64,000 nucleotides of DNA from Dehalococcoidia bacterium (GCA_003104995.1 PQAO01000013.1:1-64000), one strand, 5' to 3'; numbered from the stretch's first letter, positions 24,694-32,832 are shown. Numbers and translations: made by a program. Notes: generated by a model from the sequence alone, not told the origin.

Positions 24694-25535
24694 GATGTCA
24701 CCCTCCGTGTCCGGGCCTTCGGCTGGCACTTCGGACAGAAGTGCGTGGCCCGTCCCCCAACGGTCGTCCGCCTGATCGGCGTGCCGCAGCTGTAGCACGG
24801 CTTCCCCGTGCGCCGGAACACCTGTACGTACATGTGCTGCTGCCCCGGGTTCCCCTGCCCGTCGACGTAGTCCCGGAAGCTCGCTCCCCGGTTCGCGATG
24901 CCCCGCTCGAGCACAGCCCGGCTGGCGTGGAACAGCCGCTTCGCGGCCGCCGGCGAGACCCGCCCGGCCGGCGTGTCCGGCCGCACCCGCGCCTCGTAGA
25001 GCGCTTCATCGACATAAATGTTGCCCAGCCCGGCGAACCGCCGCTGGTCCAGCAGCACCGCCTTCACCGGCGCGGTCCGGTTCGCCAGCACCGCCCGGAA
25101 GTGGCGCTCGGTCAGCCCCGCGTCGATCGGCTCCGGCCCGAGCTTCGCCGTCACTTCGTCCGCCGACTCGTGGATGCGCCAGGTGCCGAACTTCCGCAGG
25201 TCGCACCAGCGCAGGTCGTGTCCATCGTCGAGCTCGATCACGGCCCGCTGGTACGTCTCCGCGGGCGCGCCCCGCTCGCGCCACACCAGCCGCCCCGTCA
25301 TCCGCAAGTGCACGACGAATACACGGCCGTCGTCGAGCCCGAACAGCAGGTACTTTCCCCGCCGCCCGAGAGAGGTGAACGTCCGTCCCACCAGGTTCGC
25401 CCGCAGCGCTGCGATTGGCGCTCCCGCCAGGAGGTCGATGGTCCCGGGGTCAACCTCCACGCCGGCGATGCGCCGCCCAACAACCAGCGGCTCCAGGTCC
25501 CCCCGGATCGTTTCGACTTCAGGCAGTTCAGGCAC
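24690..25535 (-). CDS. mutM: Formamidopyrimidine-DNA glycosylase
   Basis: The 281-residue base-excision enzyme removes oxidised purines such as 8-oxoguanine and nicks abasic sites. The N-terminus PELPEVETIRGDLEP gives the catalytic Pro2 and Glu3 after Met removal. The H2TH region (LDQRRFAGLGNIYVDEAL) and the C-terminal zinc finger CYSCG...CPKCQ are complete. GTG 25535 is required to place Pro at position 2. Heptamer repeats end 38 nt upstream-side of this start and lie in its leader. Confidence 0.97.
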   Translation of the reverse strand: MPELPEVETIRGDLEPLVVGRRIAGVEVDPGTIDLLAGAPIAALRANLVGRTFTSLGRRGKYLLFGLDDGRVFVVHLRMTGRLVWRERGAPAETYQRAVIELDDGHDLRWCDLRKFGTWRIHESADEVTAKLGPEPIDAGLTERHFRAVLANRTAPVKAVLLDQRRFAGLGNIYVDEALYEARVRPDTPAGRVSPAAAKRLFHASRAVLERGIANRGASFRDYVDGQGNPGQQHMYVQVFRRTGKPCYSCGTPIRRTTVGGRATHFCPKCQPKARTRRVTS

Positions 25536-25541
25536 AGGCCA

Positions 25542-25573
25542 ATTGTCGATTGACGATTGTCGATTGTCGATTT
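25542..25573. repeat. 7-bp tandem repeat (ATTGTCG x4)
   Basis: ATTGTCG, ATTGACG, ATTGTCG, ATTGTCG, ATT in perfect 7-bp phase, 7 bp upstream of the mutM start codon. Read on the other strand it is (ATCGACA)n, matching the ATCGNNA repeats at 45434 and 59782. Confidence 0.8.
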
Positions 25574-25676
25574 GGGCTGGTCCCACCTCATTGGTCTCTG
25601 CGCCTCCGCGCCTCCTTGTTCTCCTGGCCGCTCGTGCCCACACCGTGGTCTATGGTTTACTTCCAGCGTGCCACCC

Positions 25677-25697
25677 ACTCGCAACTCGCAACTCGAA
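25677..25697. repeat. 7-bp tandem repeat (ACTCGCA x3)
   Basis: ACTCGCA, ACTCGCA, ACTCGAA in phase, 11 bp upstream of the ruvA start codon and in the same mutM-ruvA intergenic region as the previous repeat. Confidence 0.7.
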
Positions 25698-25708
25698 ACC
25701 CGCCGCTC

Positions 25709-26368
25709 ATGATCACCCACCTCCAGGGCCGCCTCGCCCGTATGGATGTCGCCGGCCCGGCGATCGAGGTCGATGTCGCGGGCGTGCGCTACGAGGTACT
25801 CGTGCCGCTCGTGCTCTGGCCCGAGATCCAGGGCATGGCGGGCGAAAGCGACCTGACCGACGGGCTCGGCCCCGAAATCGGCCTGCACATCTTCTACCAC
25901 GCGACCGCCAACAACCCGGTGCCGGTGCTCGTCGGGTTCCTCCGCCGCGCCGAGCGCGACTTCTTCCGCAAGTTCACCACCGTCGAGGGCATCGGGCCTG
26001 CAAAGGCCGCGAAGGCGATGAACATCTCGGTCAGCACCATCGCCCGCGCCATCGAACAGGAAGACCGCGCGGTCCTGACGAAGCTCCCCGGGATCGGCAC
26101 GCGCGGCGCCGATAAGGTCATCGCCACCCTCCGCGGCAAGGTTGTCGCCGAAGCCGCCCTCCACGATGGCGGCGTTGCCCAACCTGTCGATGCGGCGAAG
26201 TTCGAGCAGAAGCGGGTCGTCGCCGATGCCGTCGAGGCGGTCTCCGCCCTCGGCTACCCCCGGGCGGATGCGAAGCGCTGGGTTGAGGACGCGATGGCCG
26301 CCGATCCCGGGCTCGCCACGCTCGAGGCCATCATGATGGCCGTCCTGCGGGGCCTGGATAACCGGTAA
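25709..26368 (+). CDS. ruvA: Holliday junction branch migration protein RuvA
   Basis: The 219-residue RuvA binds Holliday junctions and loads the RuvB motor. The N-terminal OB domain begins MITHLQGRLARMD. Two helix-hairpin-helix motifs follow (VEGIGPAKAAKAM and LPGIGTRGADKVIATL), and the C-terminal three-helix domain that contacts RuvB is at about 165-219. It is slightly longer than the usual ~200 aa. ruvB is not in the window. The ATG lacks a clear ribosome site. Confidence 0.96.
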   Translation: MITHLQGRLARMDVAGPAIEVDVAGVRYEVLVPLVLWPEIQGMAGESDLTDGLGPEIGLHIFYHATANNPVPVLVGFLRRAERDFFRKFTTVEGIGPAKAAKAMNISVSTIARAIEQEDRAVLTKLPGIGTRGADKVIATLRGKVVAEAALHDGGVAQPVDAAKFEQKRVVADAVEAVSALGYPRADAKRWVEDAMAADPGLATLEAIMMAVLRGLDNR

Positions 26369-26421
26369 ACGCGCACAGCCATCCATTCGCCTGAACTCCG
26401 CGAACCCGGCACCATGAATGG

Positions 26422-27312
26422 GTGACTGACATTCCCGACCCGAACCCGGCTGAGGCTCCCGCGCCGGCCCTTCCCCCCGAATCGCTGCCTCCCGGCCCGC
26501 TCTACTTGAAGAAGCAGCCCCTCTGGAGCTTCTTCCTCACGCCCATCGCCGTCGTCCTCGGCGCCGGGATCATCGCCGGCGCCATCTGGTGGACTGGCGA
26601 CGATGGGGATGACACCGCCGCCAGTCCGGACGGCGATGCGGCGCCCGTTGTTGGCGCAGTCAGCACCATCGAGCCCACCAAACCAGCAGCCGCCCAGGGC
26701 CTCCTCGATACCTTCAATGGCTACGCCCGCCAGGTCGGACTCGACCAGGCGAAGTTCTCCCAGTGCCTCGGCCAGCAGGAGAACATCTCGCTCATCAACG
26801 ACCAGCTGCAGCGCGGCTCCGCACTCGGCGTGACCGGCACGCCGACCTTCTTCATCAACAACAAGAAGCTCGTTGGCGCCCAGCCCTCCGCCATCCTCAA
26901 CGAGATCATCGAGGCCGAACTCAAAGGCAGCCCCACCACCCTCGATGGCTACAGCCCCGCCATCCAGCAGCTCGCCGCCTCCAGCCCTCCGGGCTTCCAG
27001 ATCATGGATTCCCGGCCCGATGTCAGCGACGCGGCGATTGAGGGCAACCCCGATGCGAAGGTCATGATCGCCGAGTTCAGCGATTTCCAGTGCCCATTCT
27101 GCAAGCGCTGGACCGAGTCCTCCATCGCCGACGTGCGCTCACGCCTCGGTGATGACGTGGCTATCGCCTTCCTCCACTTCCCCATCACCCAGATCCACGC
27201 GAACGCCGGGAACGCCAGCCTCGTCGCCATCTGTGCCGGCGAACAGGACAAGTTCTGGGAGATGCACGACCTGCTCTTCGCCCGCCAGGCCGAGTGGGCC
27301 GACCTCCGCTAG
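26422..27312 (+). CDS. Membrane-anchored DsbA-like thioredoxin-fold protein with halves in swapped order
   Basis: The 296-residue protein has one transmembrane helix (about 34-57), then an extracytoplasmic part. Residues about 94-168 look like the C-terminal half of a DsbA-type fold: QVGLDQAKFSQCL, then GVTGTPTFFINNKKLVGAQP with cis-Pro141. Residues about 205-296 look like the N-terminal half: EFSDFQCPFCKRW with CPFC at 224-227, then FWEMHDLLFARQAEW, where it stops. In ordinary family members the CPFC half comes first. So this is either a circular permutation or a tandem duplication that lost its outer halves. Predicted role: thiol oxidation or disulfide exchange outside the cell. GTG 26422 has no clear ribosome site. 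Confidence 0.8.
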   Translation: MTDIPDPNPAEAPAPALPPESLPPGPLYLKKQPLWSFFLTPIAVVLGAGIIAGAIWWTGDDGDDTAASPDGDAAPVVGAVSTIEPTKPAAAQGLLDTFNGYARQVGLDQAKFSQCLGQQENISLINDQLQRGSALGVTGTPTFFINNKKLVGAQPSAILNEIIEAELKGSPTTLDGYSPAIQQLAASSPPGFQIMDSRPDVSDAAIEGNPDAKVMIAEFSDFQCPFCKRWTESSIADVRSRLGDDVAIAFLHFPITQIHANAGNASLVAICAGEQDKFWEMHDLLFARQAEWADLR

Positions 27313-27334
27313 CCACCACCGGCGAGAGGCCCGT

Positions 27335-27350
27335 AACTGTATAGACAGTT
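27335..27350. promoter_or_regulatory. Palindromic operator candidate ahead of DUF3467 locus B
   Basis: AACTGT-ATAG-ACAGTT is a perfect 16-bp inverted repeat 56 bp upstream of GTG 27406. Such sites usually bind a dimeric repressor; none of the three downstream products has a recognisable DNA-binding domain. Confidence 0.5.
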
Positions 27351-27405
27351 TGCTCCTGAACTGACACAATTCGCCGCCGTCTCCGAAGGAGAAGAAGGAG
27401 CGCAA

Positions 27406-27702
27406 GTGGCAGACGATGTCCCTGAGGTCTTTTCAGACGTATTCGACTTCGCCCTGACGCCCTATGGCGTGACGGTCACCTTCGGCCTCACCGGCCGCAG
27501 GCAGGCGACCGGAAAGGTCCCCGTCACCGACGATCAGGTGGTCGTCCGCATGTCGCTGGAACAGGCGAAGGTGCTTTCGATGCTCCTCCGCAAGAACCTG
27601 AGCCATTACGAGCGCGAGAACGGCCTGGAGATCGCCTTGCCGTATGCCGTCTACACGACGCTAGGAGTAGCTCGTGAGGACTGGCCCCCGAGTGACAGCT
27701 GA
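27406..27702 (+). CDS. DUF3467 protein (locus B)
   Basis: The 98-residue protein shares the DUF3467 pattern: FSDVFDFALTPYGVTVTFGL (about 9-28) and VVVRMSLEQAKVLSMLLRKNLSHYE (about 45-69). GTG 27406 is preceded by AAGGAG. It overlaps the next gene by 29 nt. It is only distantly similar to the other two DUF3467 proteins in the window, so they are not a recent duplication. Function unknown; position suggests a component of a small toxin-antitoxin-like operon. Confidence 0.8.
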   Translation: MADDVPEVFSDVFDFALTPYGVTVTFGLTGRRQATGKVPVTDDQVVVRMSLEQAKVLSMLLRKNLSHYERENGLEIALPYAVYTTLGVAREDWPPSDS

Positions 27703-27988
27703 CCTCGATTCGATTGTTGCAGCAGCCAGGAACGGGACGGACTTGCTCATCTCGGTACACTATCTGAAGGAGCGCCTCGGCAACCGGAACCGGCCAGGGT
27801 TGGCGGAGGTGGCGTTCGGCTTGACGGATGACGCACCGAGGATCTCTCGCGACGAGGCGGGGACCGGGAGTGATGACAGGGGAAGTGTGTGCGACATATC
27901 GTGCGAAACTCCGCACGGTCGCCCAATGACTGTCAGAGTAAACTACGAAAAGAAGCCGATGATTCTGGTGACGGCGTTCTACAGCTAG
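27674..27988 (+). CDS. DUF4258-like (BECR/RelE-fold) putative toxin
   Basis: The 104-residue protein shows the weak DUF4258 pattern: LISVHYLKERLGNRN near residue 25 (matching the family's S-H-x-x-E-R helix) and a C-terminal strand pair RPMTVRVNYEKKPMILVTAFYS. The BECR superfamily contains RNase toxins such as RelE and BrnT. GTG 27674 has AGGAG 6 nt upstream and overlaps the DUF3467 gene. Assignment is by pattern only; catalytic residues cannot be fixed. Confidence 0.55.
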   Translation: MRTGPRVTADLDSIVAAARNGTDLLISVHYLKERLGNRNRPGLAEVAFGLTDDAPRISRDEAGTGSDDRGSVCDISCETPHGRPMTVRVNYEKKPMILVTAFYS

Positions 27989-28008
27989 AGGAAGGAGGGC
28001 TTGCTGCC

Positions 28009-28293
28009 ATGAAAGGGACAACCGCATGGGTGCCGGTTTTCAGGGACGGGACGTTCACGTTCGAGGTCGAGCTTCCCGTGCTTGTTGGTCAGGCGGGAGA
28101 GGCTTTCGTGACTCTCGAAACTGCCCTCCGGTGGGAGCGGCTCCAAGAGCGAGTGGCGATGACCATTCAACAGTCGTCCCGCCTCTCAATGAAGCGGCGG
28201 AGCTGGTTTAGGACGGACGGATCAGCGGTAGCGGCAGTGGCCACGGACTCCTCACTCGGGACGATCGTGCCTCCGATGGTGCAGGTCGCATGA
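28009..28293 (+). CDS. Hypothetical protein, 94 aa (third gene of DUF3467 locus B)
   Basis: I do not recognise this small basic protein (VPVFRDGTFTFEVELPVLVG, later SMKRRSWFRTDG). ATG 28009 has GAAGGAGG at 27990-27997, and it follows the DUF4258-like gene by 20 nt, so it belongs to the same operon. It could be the antitoxin or a regulator; nothing in the sequence decides this. Confidence 0.55.
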   Translation: MKGTTAWVPVFRDGTFTFEVELPVLVGQAGEAFVTLETALRWERLQERVAMTIQQSSRLSMKRRSWFRTDGSAVAAVATDSSLGTIVPPMVQVA

Positions 28294-28381
28294 GCTCGCG
28301 CAGAAGGCTCTGAGGGATGCGAAGATCCCGGCGCCGACCTGATCTACGGCCCTTCCGCATTCAAGGGATATCTCTCTGCTC

Positions 28382-28810
28382 TTAGCCCGCCGCTGCGCCC
28401 TCGGCTTCGGACGTGTCGAGCCGCGCAATGATGAAGTTCACCACCCGCCCCGTGCGGTCCATGCCCGCGCTGCAGTGCACCAGCACCGGCTTCGGCAGCT
28501 TCATGAACGCGTCCCACGCCAGCTCGTACTGCTCGGGCGTGAACGGGTGCGTCTGCTGGTCCACGGTCGGCAGGTGGAACACGTCGAATCCGGACGAGCG
28601 GTACCGATCGAGCAGGCCCTCGGGCGCCGCCTTCCGGTAGAGCCACAGCTGGTCGTCTCCGATCAGGCACATCACCGACCGGATGCCGAACCGCCGCGCG
28701 TCCTCGATCCACGAGTCCACCGCGTGGTCGTGGACCGTCAGCTCCGGACCCGGCGAGAAACCCGGCCGCGGGCTTGTCGCAATCAATCCTTCGACAACCC
28801 AGTTCGGCAT
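28382..28810 (-). CDS. Protein tyrosine/dual-specificity phosphatase-like protein
   Basis: The 142-residue cytosolic protein has the PTP signature HCSAGMDRTG, with nucleophile Cys113 and phosphate-binding Arg119. A general-acid candidate Asp lies upstream (PTVDQQTHPF). It is the short single-domain DSP/PTP type. The ATG at 28810 has no clear ribosome site; TAGACT lies 10 nt upstream, so a very short leader is likely. Substrate unknown. It is divergent from the enoyl-CoA hydratase gene. Confidence 0.88.
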   Translation of the reverse strand: MPNWVVEGLIATSPRPGFSPGPELTVHDHAVDSWIEDARRFGIRSVMCLIGDDQLWLYRKAAPEGLLDRYRSSGFDVFHLPTVDQQTHPFTPEQYELAWDAFMKLPKPVLVHCSAGMDRTGRVVNFIIARLDTSEAEGAAAG

Positions 28811-28879
28811 CGCTCTTGGTAGTCTACCGCGAACCCTGAAGACGGGCGCCCCGGCAGGCGGCCCGGACTGGAGACCCGA

Positions 28880-29683
28880 ATGGCCGCAACCTACCAGCAC
28901 CTCCTCATCCATATCGCCGAAGGCATCGCCACCGTCACCATCAACCGGCCCGAGGTCTTCAACGCCACGAATGACGTCCTCCACGGGGAGCTGACCCGCG
29001 TCTGGCGCGACCTCGACGCCGACCCGGCGGTCCGCGTCATCGTGGTCACCGGCGCCGGCGACCAGGCCTTCTCCGCGGGCGGCGACCTGAACGACCTCGA
29101 AGCGCGCGCCGCGCTCTCGGCCGAGGAGCGCTTTGAGGCCACCATGCAGGTGATGAAAGAAGCCGAGGCCATCGTCTACGAGATGGTGAACTGCGAGAAG
29201 GTCATCATCTCCGCGATTAACGGCGTCGCTGTTGGCGCGGGTCTCGCCGTCGCCCTCATGGCCGACATCTCCGTCATCGCCGAGGAGGCCCGCCTGACCG
29301 ACGGCCACGCCCGCCTCGGCGTCGCCGCCGGCGATCACGCCGCCATGATCTGGCCGCTCCTCTGCGGCATGGCCAAAGCCAAGTACTACCTGCTCACCTG
29401 CGACTTCATCGATGGGCGCGAGGCCGAGCGCATCGGCCTCGTGAGCAAGGCCGTCCCCCGGGCCGAACTGATGGCCACGACGACGGACATCGCCCGGCGC
29501 CTGGCCGATGGCCCCCAGCACGCGCTCCGCTTCACCAAGAAGTCGCTCAACCAGTGGCTCAGGCTCGGCGGCGTCACCGCGTTCGACTATTCGCTCGCCC
29601 TCGAAATGCTCGGCTTCTTCAGCAGCGCCCCGGCCGAAGGCGCCCGCGCCATCCAGGAGAAGCGCCCGCCGCGATTCAACTGA
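28880..29683 (+). CDS. Enoyl-CoA hydratase/isomerase family protein
   Basis: The 267-residue crotonase-fold protein acts on CoA thioesters. Oxyanion-hole motifs AFSAGGDLNDL (about 57-67) and NGVAVGAGLAVALMAD (about 115-130) are present. The usual second catalytic Glu position appears as GVAAGDHAAM with Asp. The specific reaction (hydration, isomerisation or other) is undecided. A short hairpin at 29709 probably ends the transcript. Confidence 0.92.
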   Translation: MAATYQHLLIHIAEGIATVTINRPEVFNATNDVLHGELTRVWRDLDADPAVRVIVVTGAGDQAFSAGGDLNDLEARAALSAEERFEATMQVMKEAEAIVYEMVNCEKVIISAINGVAVGAGLAVALMADISVIAEEARLTDGHARLGVAAGDHAAMIWPLLCGMAKAKYYLLTCDFIDGREAERIGLVSKAVPRAELMATTTDIARRLADGPQHALRFTKKSLNQWLRLGGVTAFDYSLALEMLGFFSSAPAEGARAIQEKRPPRFN

Positions 29684-29708
29684 CTCACCCCTCCCCGGCC
29701 CCTCCGAG

Positions 29709-29728
29709 GCGCGCCAGGGATGGCGCGC
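29709..29728 (+). terminator. Hairpin downstream of the enoyl-CoA hydratase gene
   Basis: GCGCGCCA-GGGA-TGGCGCGC is a perfect 8-bp stem with a 4-nt loop, 25 nt after the stop. No T-run follows. Confidence 0.5.
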
Positions 29729-29830
29729 TGCAACTCCCCGCCAGCGCAGCGGCGCGGGCCGTGGAGCCACACGCGCGGGGTTACCCTCCCCCGCCCCGTT
29801 GCGTCCCCACCGCCCCATCCTCTACGATTG

Positions 29831-29846
29831 TTGACAGAGTTACTCT
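29831..29846 (+). promoter_or_regulatory. Candidate promoter element and operator of the Rrf2-cysK operon
   Basis: A consensus -35 TTGACA (29831-29836) merges into an inverted repeat AGAGT-T-ACTCT (29836-29846), 44 nt before the Rrf2 start. A TATCCT follows at a short 14-bp spacing. An overlapping operator would suit autoregulation by the Rrf2 protein. Confidence 0.4.
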
Positions 29847-29889
29847 ACTTTATCCTTGAGTGGCTCCAGGGAAGGCTTCGGAACCCCAC

Positions 29890-30327
29890 ATGCGCGTCTC
29901 CACTCGTAGCGACTACGGTCTCCGCGCCCTCATCGAACTCGCCGGCCACTACGGCCGCGGGCCGCTGCAGTCCTCCGAAATCGCCCTCCGCCGCCACATC
30001 CCCGAGCAATACCTCGACCAGCTCCTCACCGCCCTCCGCAAAGCTGGCTTCATCCGCTCCGTCCGCGGCCCCGCCGGTGGCCACGAGCTTGTCCGCGACC
30101 CCGCCCAGGTCAACGTCCGCGAGGTCATCGAAGCCCTCGAAGGCAGCCTCTCTCCCGTCGCCTGGCTCGATGAACCGCCCGAAATGACCGACCACCCGCA
30201 CCAGTGCGGCCAGCGCGAAATCTGGGAGCGCATCCGCGATGCCACATCGGCCATCCTCGAGTCCTACACCGTCGCCGACCTTCTCGAACGCGAACCAACC
30301 GCCGTTAGCGGGCGGTGGGTAATATGA
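29890..30327 (+). CDS. Rrf2 family transcriptional regulator (CymR-like)
   Basis: The 145-residue winged-helix protein starts [18 protein letters not shown] as the family does and has the recognition region [29 protein letters not shown]. The three-cysteine Fe-S ligand set of IscR/NsrR is absent; only one Cys is seen (HQCGQ). This fits CymR-type regulators, which sense cysteine status through cysteine synthase. The adjacent cysK, overlapping by 4 nt, supports this. Confidence 0.9.
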   Translation: MRVSTRSDYGLRALIELAGHYGRGPLQSSEIALRRHIPEQYLDQLLTALRKAGFIRSVRGPAGGHELVRDPAQVNVREVIEALEGSLSPVAWLDEPPEMTDHPHQCGQREIWERIRDATSAILESYTVADLLEREPTAVSGRWVI

Positions 30328-31259
30328 CCGCCCCCGCGACCCGCCCCCTCATCGCTGGCTCGGTGCTCGACCTCGTCGGGGCGACCCCGCTCGTTCAGCT
30401 CCGGCGCATCATCCCCCAGGAGGCTGCGACCGTCCTGGGCAAAATGGAGAATCTGAACCCCGGCGGCAGCGTGAAAGACCGCATCGCCCTCGCCATGATC
30501 GAAGACGCCGAGCGGGCTGGCCGCCTCCAGCCCGGCTCCACCATCGTCGAGCCAACCTCCGGAAATACCGGCATCGGCCTCGCGCTGGTCGCCGCCGTGA
30601 AGGGCTACCGCATCATCCTGACCATGCCCGAAGACATGTCGGTCGAACGCCGCCGCCTGCTCGAACGTTACGGCGCCGAGCTCGTCCTCACCCCCGGGAT
30701 CGAGGGCATGACCGGCGCCGTCTTCGCCGCCCAGGAACTCTGCCGCGAGCACCCCGACTACTTCATGCCGCAGCAGTTCGAGAATCCTGCCAACCCGGAG
30801 ATCCACCATCGCACCACCGGCCGCGAGATCCTCGACGCCACCGGTGGCCGTATTGATGCGTTCGTCGCCGGGGTCGGCACGGGCGGCACGATCACCGGCG
30901 TCGGCCATGCGCTCCGCGAAGAGCTGGGCGACCGTGTCCTCCTCGTCGCCGTCGAGCCCTCGCGTTCGCCCGTCCTCAGCGGCGGACGCGCCGGCATGCA
31001 CGGCATCCAGGGCATCGGCGCCAGCTTTATCCCCGGGGTGCTCGATCGCCAGGTCTACAACGAGATCATCCGCGTCGAAGACAAGGATGCCGTCCTCTGG
31101 AGCAAGCGCCTTGCCCGCGAAGAGGGCATCCTCGCCGGCATCTCCGCCGGCGCCAATGTCTTCGCCGCGCGCAAGATCGCCGAGCGGCTCGGTGCCGGCA
31201 AGACCGTCGTCACCGTCATCTGCGATACGGGGGAGCGTTACCTCAGTGTCAACATGTAA
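30324..31259 (+). CDS. cysK: Cysteine synthase A (O-acetylserine sulfhydrylase)
   Basis: The 311-residue PLP enzyme makes cysteine from O-acetylserine and sulfide. The PLP lysine is Lys51 (NPGGSVKDR), the substrate loop is [12 protein letters not shown], and the phosphate loop is [15 protein letters not shown] 30324 overlaps the regulator's stop (ATGA) and is preferred over GTG 30315. In Bacillus, CymR and CysK form a regulatory complex, and the same coupling is plausible here. Confidence 0.95.
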   Translation: MTAPATRPLIAGSVLDLVGATPLVQLRRIIPQEAATVLGKMENLNPGGSVKDRIALAMIEDAERAGRLQPGSTIVEPTSGNTGIGLALVAAVKGYRIILTMPEDMSVERRRLLERYGAELVLTPGIEGMTGAVFAAQELCREHPDYFMPQQFENPANPEIHHRTTGREILDATGGRIDAFVAGVGTGGTITGVGHALREELGDRVLLVAVEPSRSPVLSGGRAGMHGIQGIGASFIPGVLDRQVYNEIIRVEDKDAVLWSKRLAREEGILAGISAGANVFAARKIAERLGAGKTVVTVICDTGERYLSVNM

Positions 31260-31349
31260 CTGACCCGCGAACTACGAACGCACCACACGCGCACCGTGCG
31301 TTTCGTTGTGCAACCATGTCTTGGCCGACCGCCGCCGAAGGAGGGCCCC

Positions 31350-32447
31350 ATGTCCGTCAATGTCTACATCCCCACCCCGTTCCGCCACCTCGTTGGCAAC
31401 CGCGCCAGCGTCAAAGCGAAGGGGAGCACCGTCTCCGATATCCTGAACGACCTCGATGTCCAGTTCCCCGGTTTCAAGGCACAGGTGGTTGATGCGAGCG
31501 GCGAACGCGCCCGCCACATCAACATCTACGTCAACCAGGTCGAGATCGAAAACCTCGAAGGCGAGTCCACCGCCCTGAACGACGGTGACGAAGTCGCCGT
31601 CATCCCCGCCCTCGCTGGAGGCGCCCCCACCACCCTCACTCCCGAGATGGTCGAACGCTACAGCCGCCACCTCATCATGCCCCAGGTCGGCAGCTCCGGG
31701 CAGCGCAAAATCATCGAGTCCAGCGTCCTCATCATCGGCGCCGGCGGCCTCGGCTCGCCCGTCGCGCTCTACCTGGCACTGGCCGGTGTCGGCAAGATCG
31801 GGATCATCGACTTCGACGTGGTCGACCGCTCCAACCTGCAGCGCCAGATCCTCCACCAGACCGCCGACATCGGGAAGCCCAAGGTCGTCTCCGCGAAGGA
31901 AACCCTCCTCGCCCACAACTCGAACATCGATGTCGTCCTCCACGAGACTCCGATCACGAGCGACAACGCCTTCGAGATCATCTCCCAGTACGACATGGTC
32001 GTGAACGGCGCCGATAACTTCGCCACGCGCTACCTGGTGAACGACGCGGCCTACCTCCTGAAGAAGCCGCTCATCGATGGTTCGATCCTGATGTTCGACG
32101 GCCAGGCCACCACCTACCTCCCCGGCAACGGCTGCTACCGCTGCCTCTACCCGGCGCCCCCGCCTCCCGGCATGGTGCCCAGCTGCGCCGAGGCCGGCGT
32201 CCTCGGGGCAATGTGCGCCACCATCGGCAGCATCCAGGCAACCGAGGTCCTCAAGCTCATCCTCGAAGTCGGCGAGCCGCTGGTTAACCGCTTGCTCCTG
32301 TACGATGCACTCACGCTCGAGTTCCGCGTCGTCAAGGTCCGGCGTGACCCGGAATGCCCGCTCTGTGGCGATAACCCGACCATCCACGAGCTGATCGACT
32401 ATGAACAGTTCTGCGGTGCGCCGATCCCCCACTCGGCGCCGGCGTAG
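31350..32447 (+). CDS. Fusion of a MoaD/ThiS-type sulfur carrier to a MoeB/ThiF-type adenylyltransferase
   Basis: The 365-residue protein joins two partners that normally act together. Residues 1-92 are a ubiquitin-like sulfur carrier ending ...PALAGG (Gly90-Gly91), but it continues directly into residues 95-365, an E1-like enzyme. That part has the nucleotide motif GAGGLGSP (130-137), DVVDRSNLQRQ, and zinc ligands CYRC and CPLC. E1s adenylate the carrier's C-terminal Gly, which here is not free. No rhodanese domain follows, unlike MoeZ. ATG 31350 has GAAGGAGGG. It probably activates the separate CysO encoded just downstream. Confidence 0.92.
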   Translation: MSVNVYIPTPFRHLVGNRASVKAKGSTVSDILNDLDVQFPGFKAQVVDASGERARHINIYVNQVEIENLEGESTALNDGDEVAVIPALAGGAPTTLTPEMVERYSRHLIMPQVGSSGQRKIIESSVLIIGAGGLGSPVALYLALAGVGKIGIIDFDVVDRSNLQRQILHQTADIGKPKVVSAKETLLAHNSNIDVVLHETPITSDNAFEIISQYDMVVNGADNFATRYLVNDAAYLLKKPLIDGSILMFDGQATTYLPGNGCYRCLYPAPPPPGMVPSCAEAGVLGAMCATIGSIQATEVLKLILEVGEPLVNRLLLYDALTLEFRVVKVRRDPECPLCGDNPTIHELIDYEQFCGAPIPHSAPA

Positions 32448-32535
32448 AGCCAATTCTCGAATCACGAGGCCGCGTGGGCACCAGTTCGGCGCCACGCGGC
32501 CCACGCGCGAGCGCAACGACACGAAAGAGAGAACG

Positions 32536-32832
32536 ATGACCACAATGGCAGGTTCGACAATCCAGGTGCGGGTCACCTCGGTGCTGCAGAAAATCACCGG
32601 CGGCAAGAAGACCGTCGAAGCCAGCGGCTCCACCGTCGCTGAGGTATTCGACGACATCGAGACCCGTCACCCGGGCTTCAAGGCCCAGGTCTACGGCCCC
32701 GATGGCAAGCCCCACCGCTTCGTCAACATCTACCTGAACGATGAAGACATCCGCTACACCGGCGGCGTCGGCACGGCGATCAAGGCTGGCGACGTCCTCG
32801 ATGTCCTGCCCGCCCTCGCCGGCGGCTGTTAG
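32536..32832 (+). CDS. cysO: CysO-like sulfur carrier protein ending in Gly-Gly-Cys
   Basis: The 98-residue ubiquitin-like protein belongs to the ThiS/MoaD/CysO family. It carries sulfide as a C-terminal thiocarboxylate. The C-terminus reads PALAGGC, so one Cys follows the diglycine and would have to be removed before activation. Its core (FKAQVYGPDGKPHRFVNIYLN) is close to the carrier domain of the preceding fusion, suggesting duplication. It lies 89 nt after the E1 fusion and 50 nt before cysM, which indicates the mycobacterial-type CysO-CysM route. Confidence 0.9.
   Translation: MTTMAGSTIQVRVTSVLQKITGGKKTVEASGSTVAEVFDDIETRHPGFKAQVYGPDGKPHRFVNIYLNDEDIRYTGGVGTAIKAGDVLDVLPALAGGC

Noticed and set aside
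28811-29818. Long N-terminal extension of the phosphatase gene on the minus strand
   Set aside because: It is antisense to the enoyl-CoA hydratase gene; the PTP fold starts at ATG 28810.
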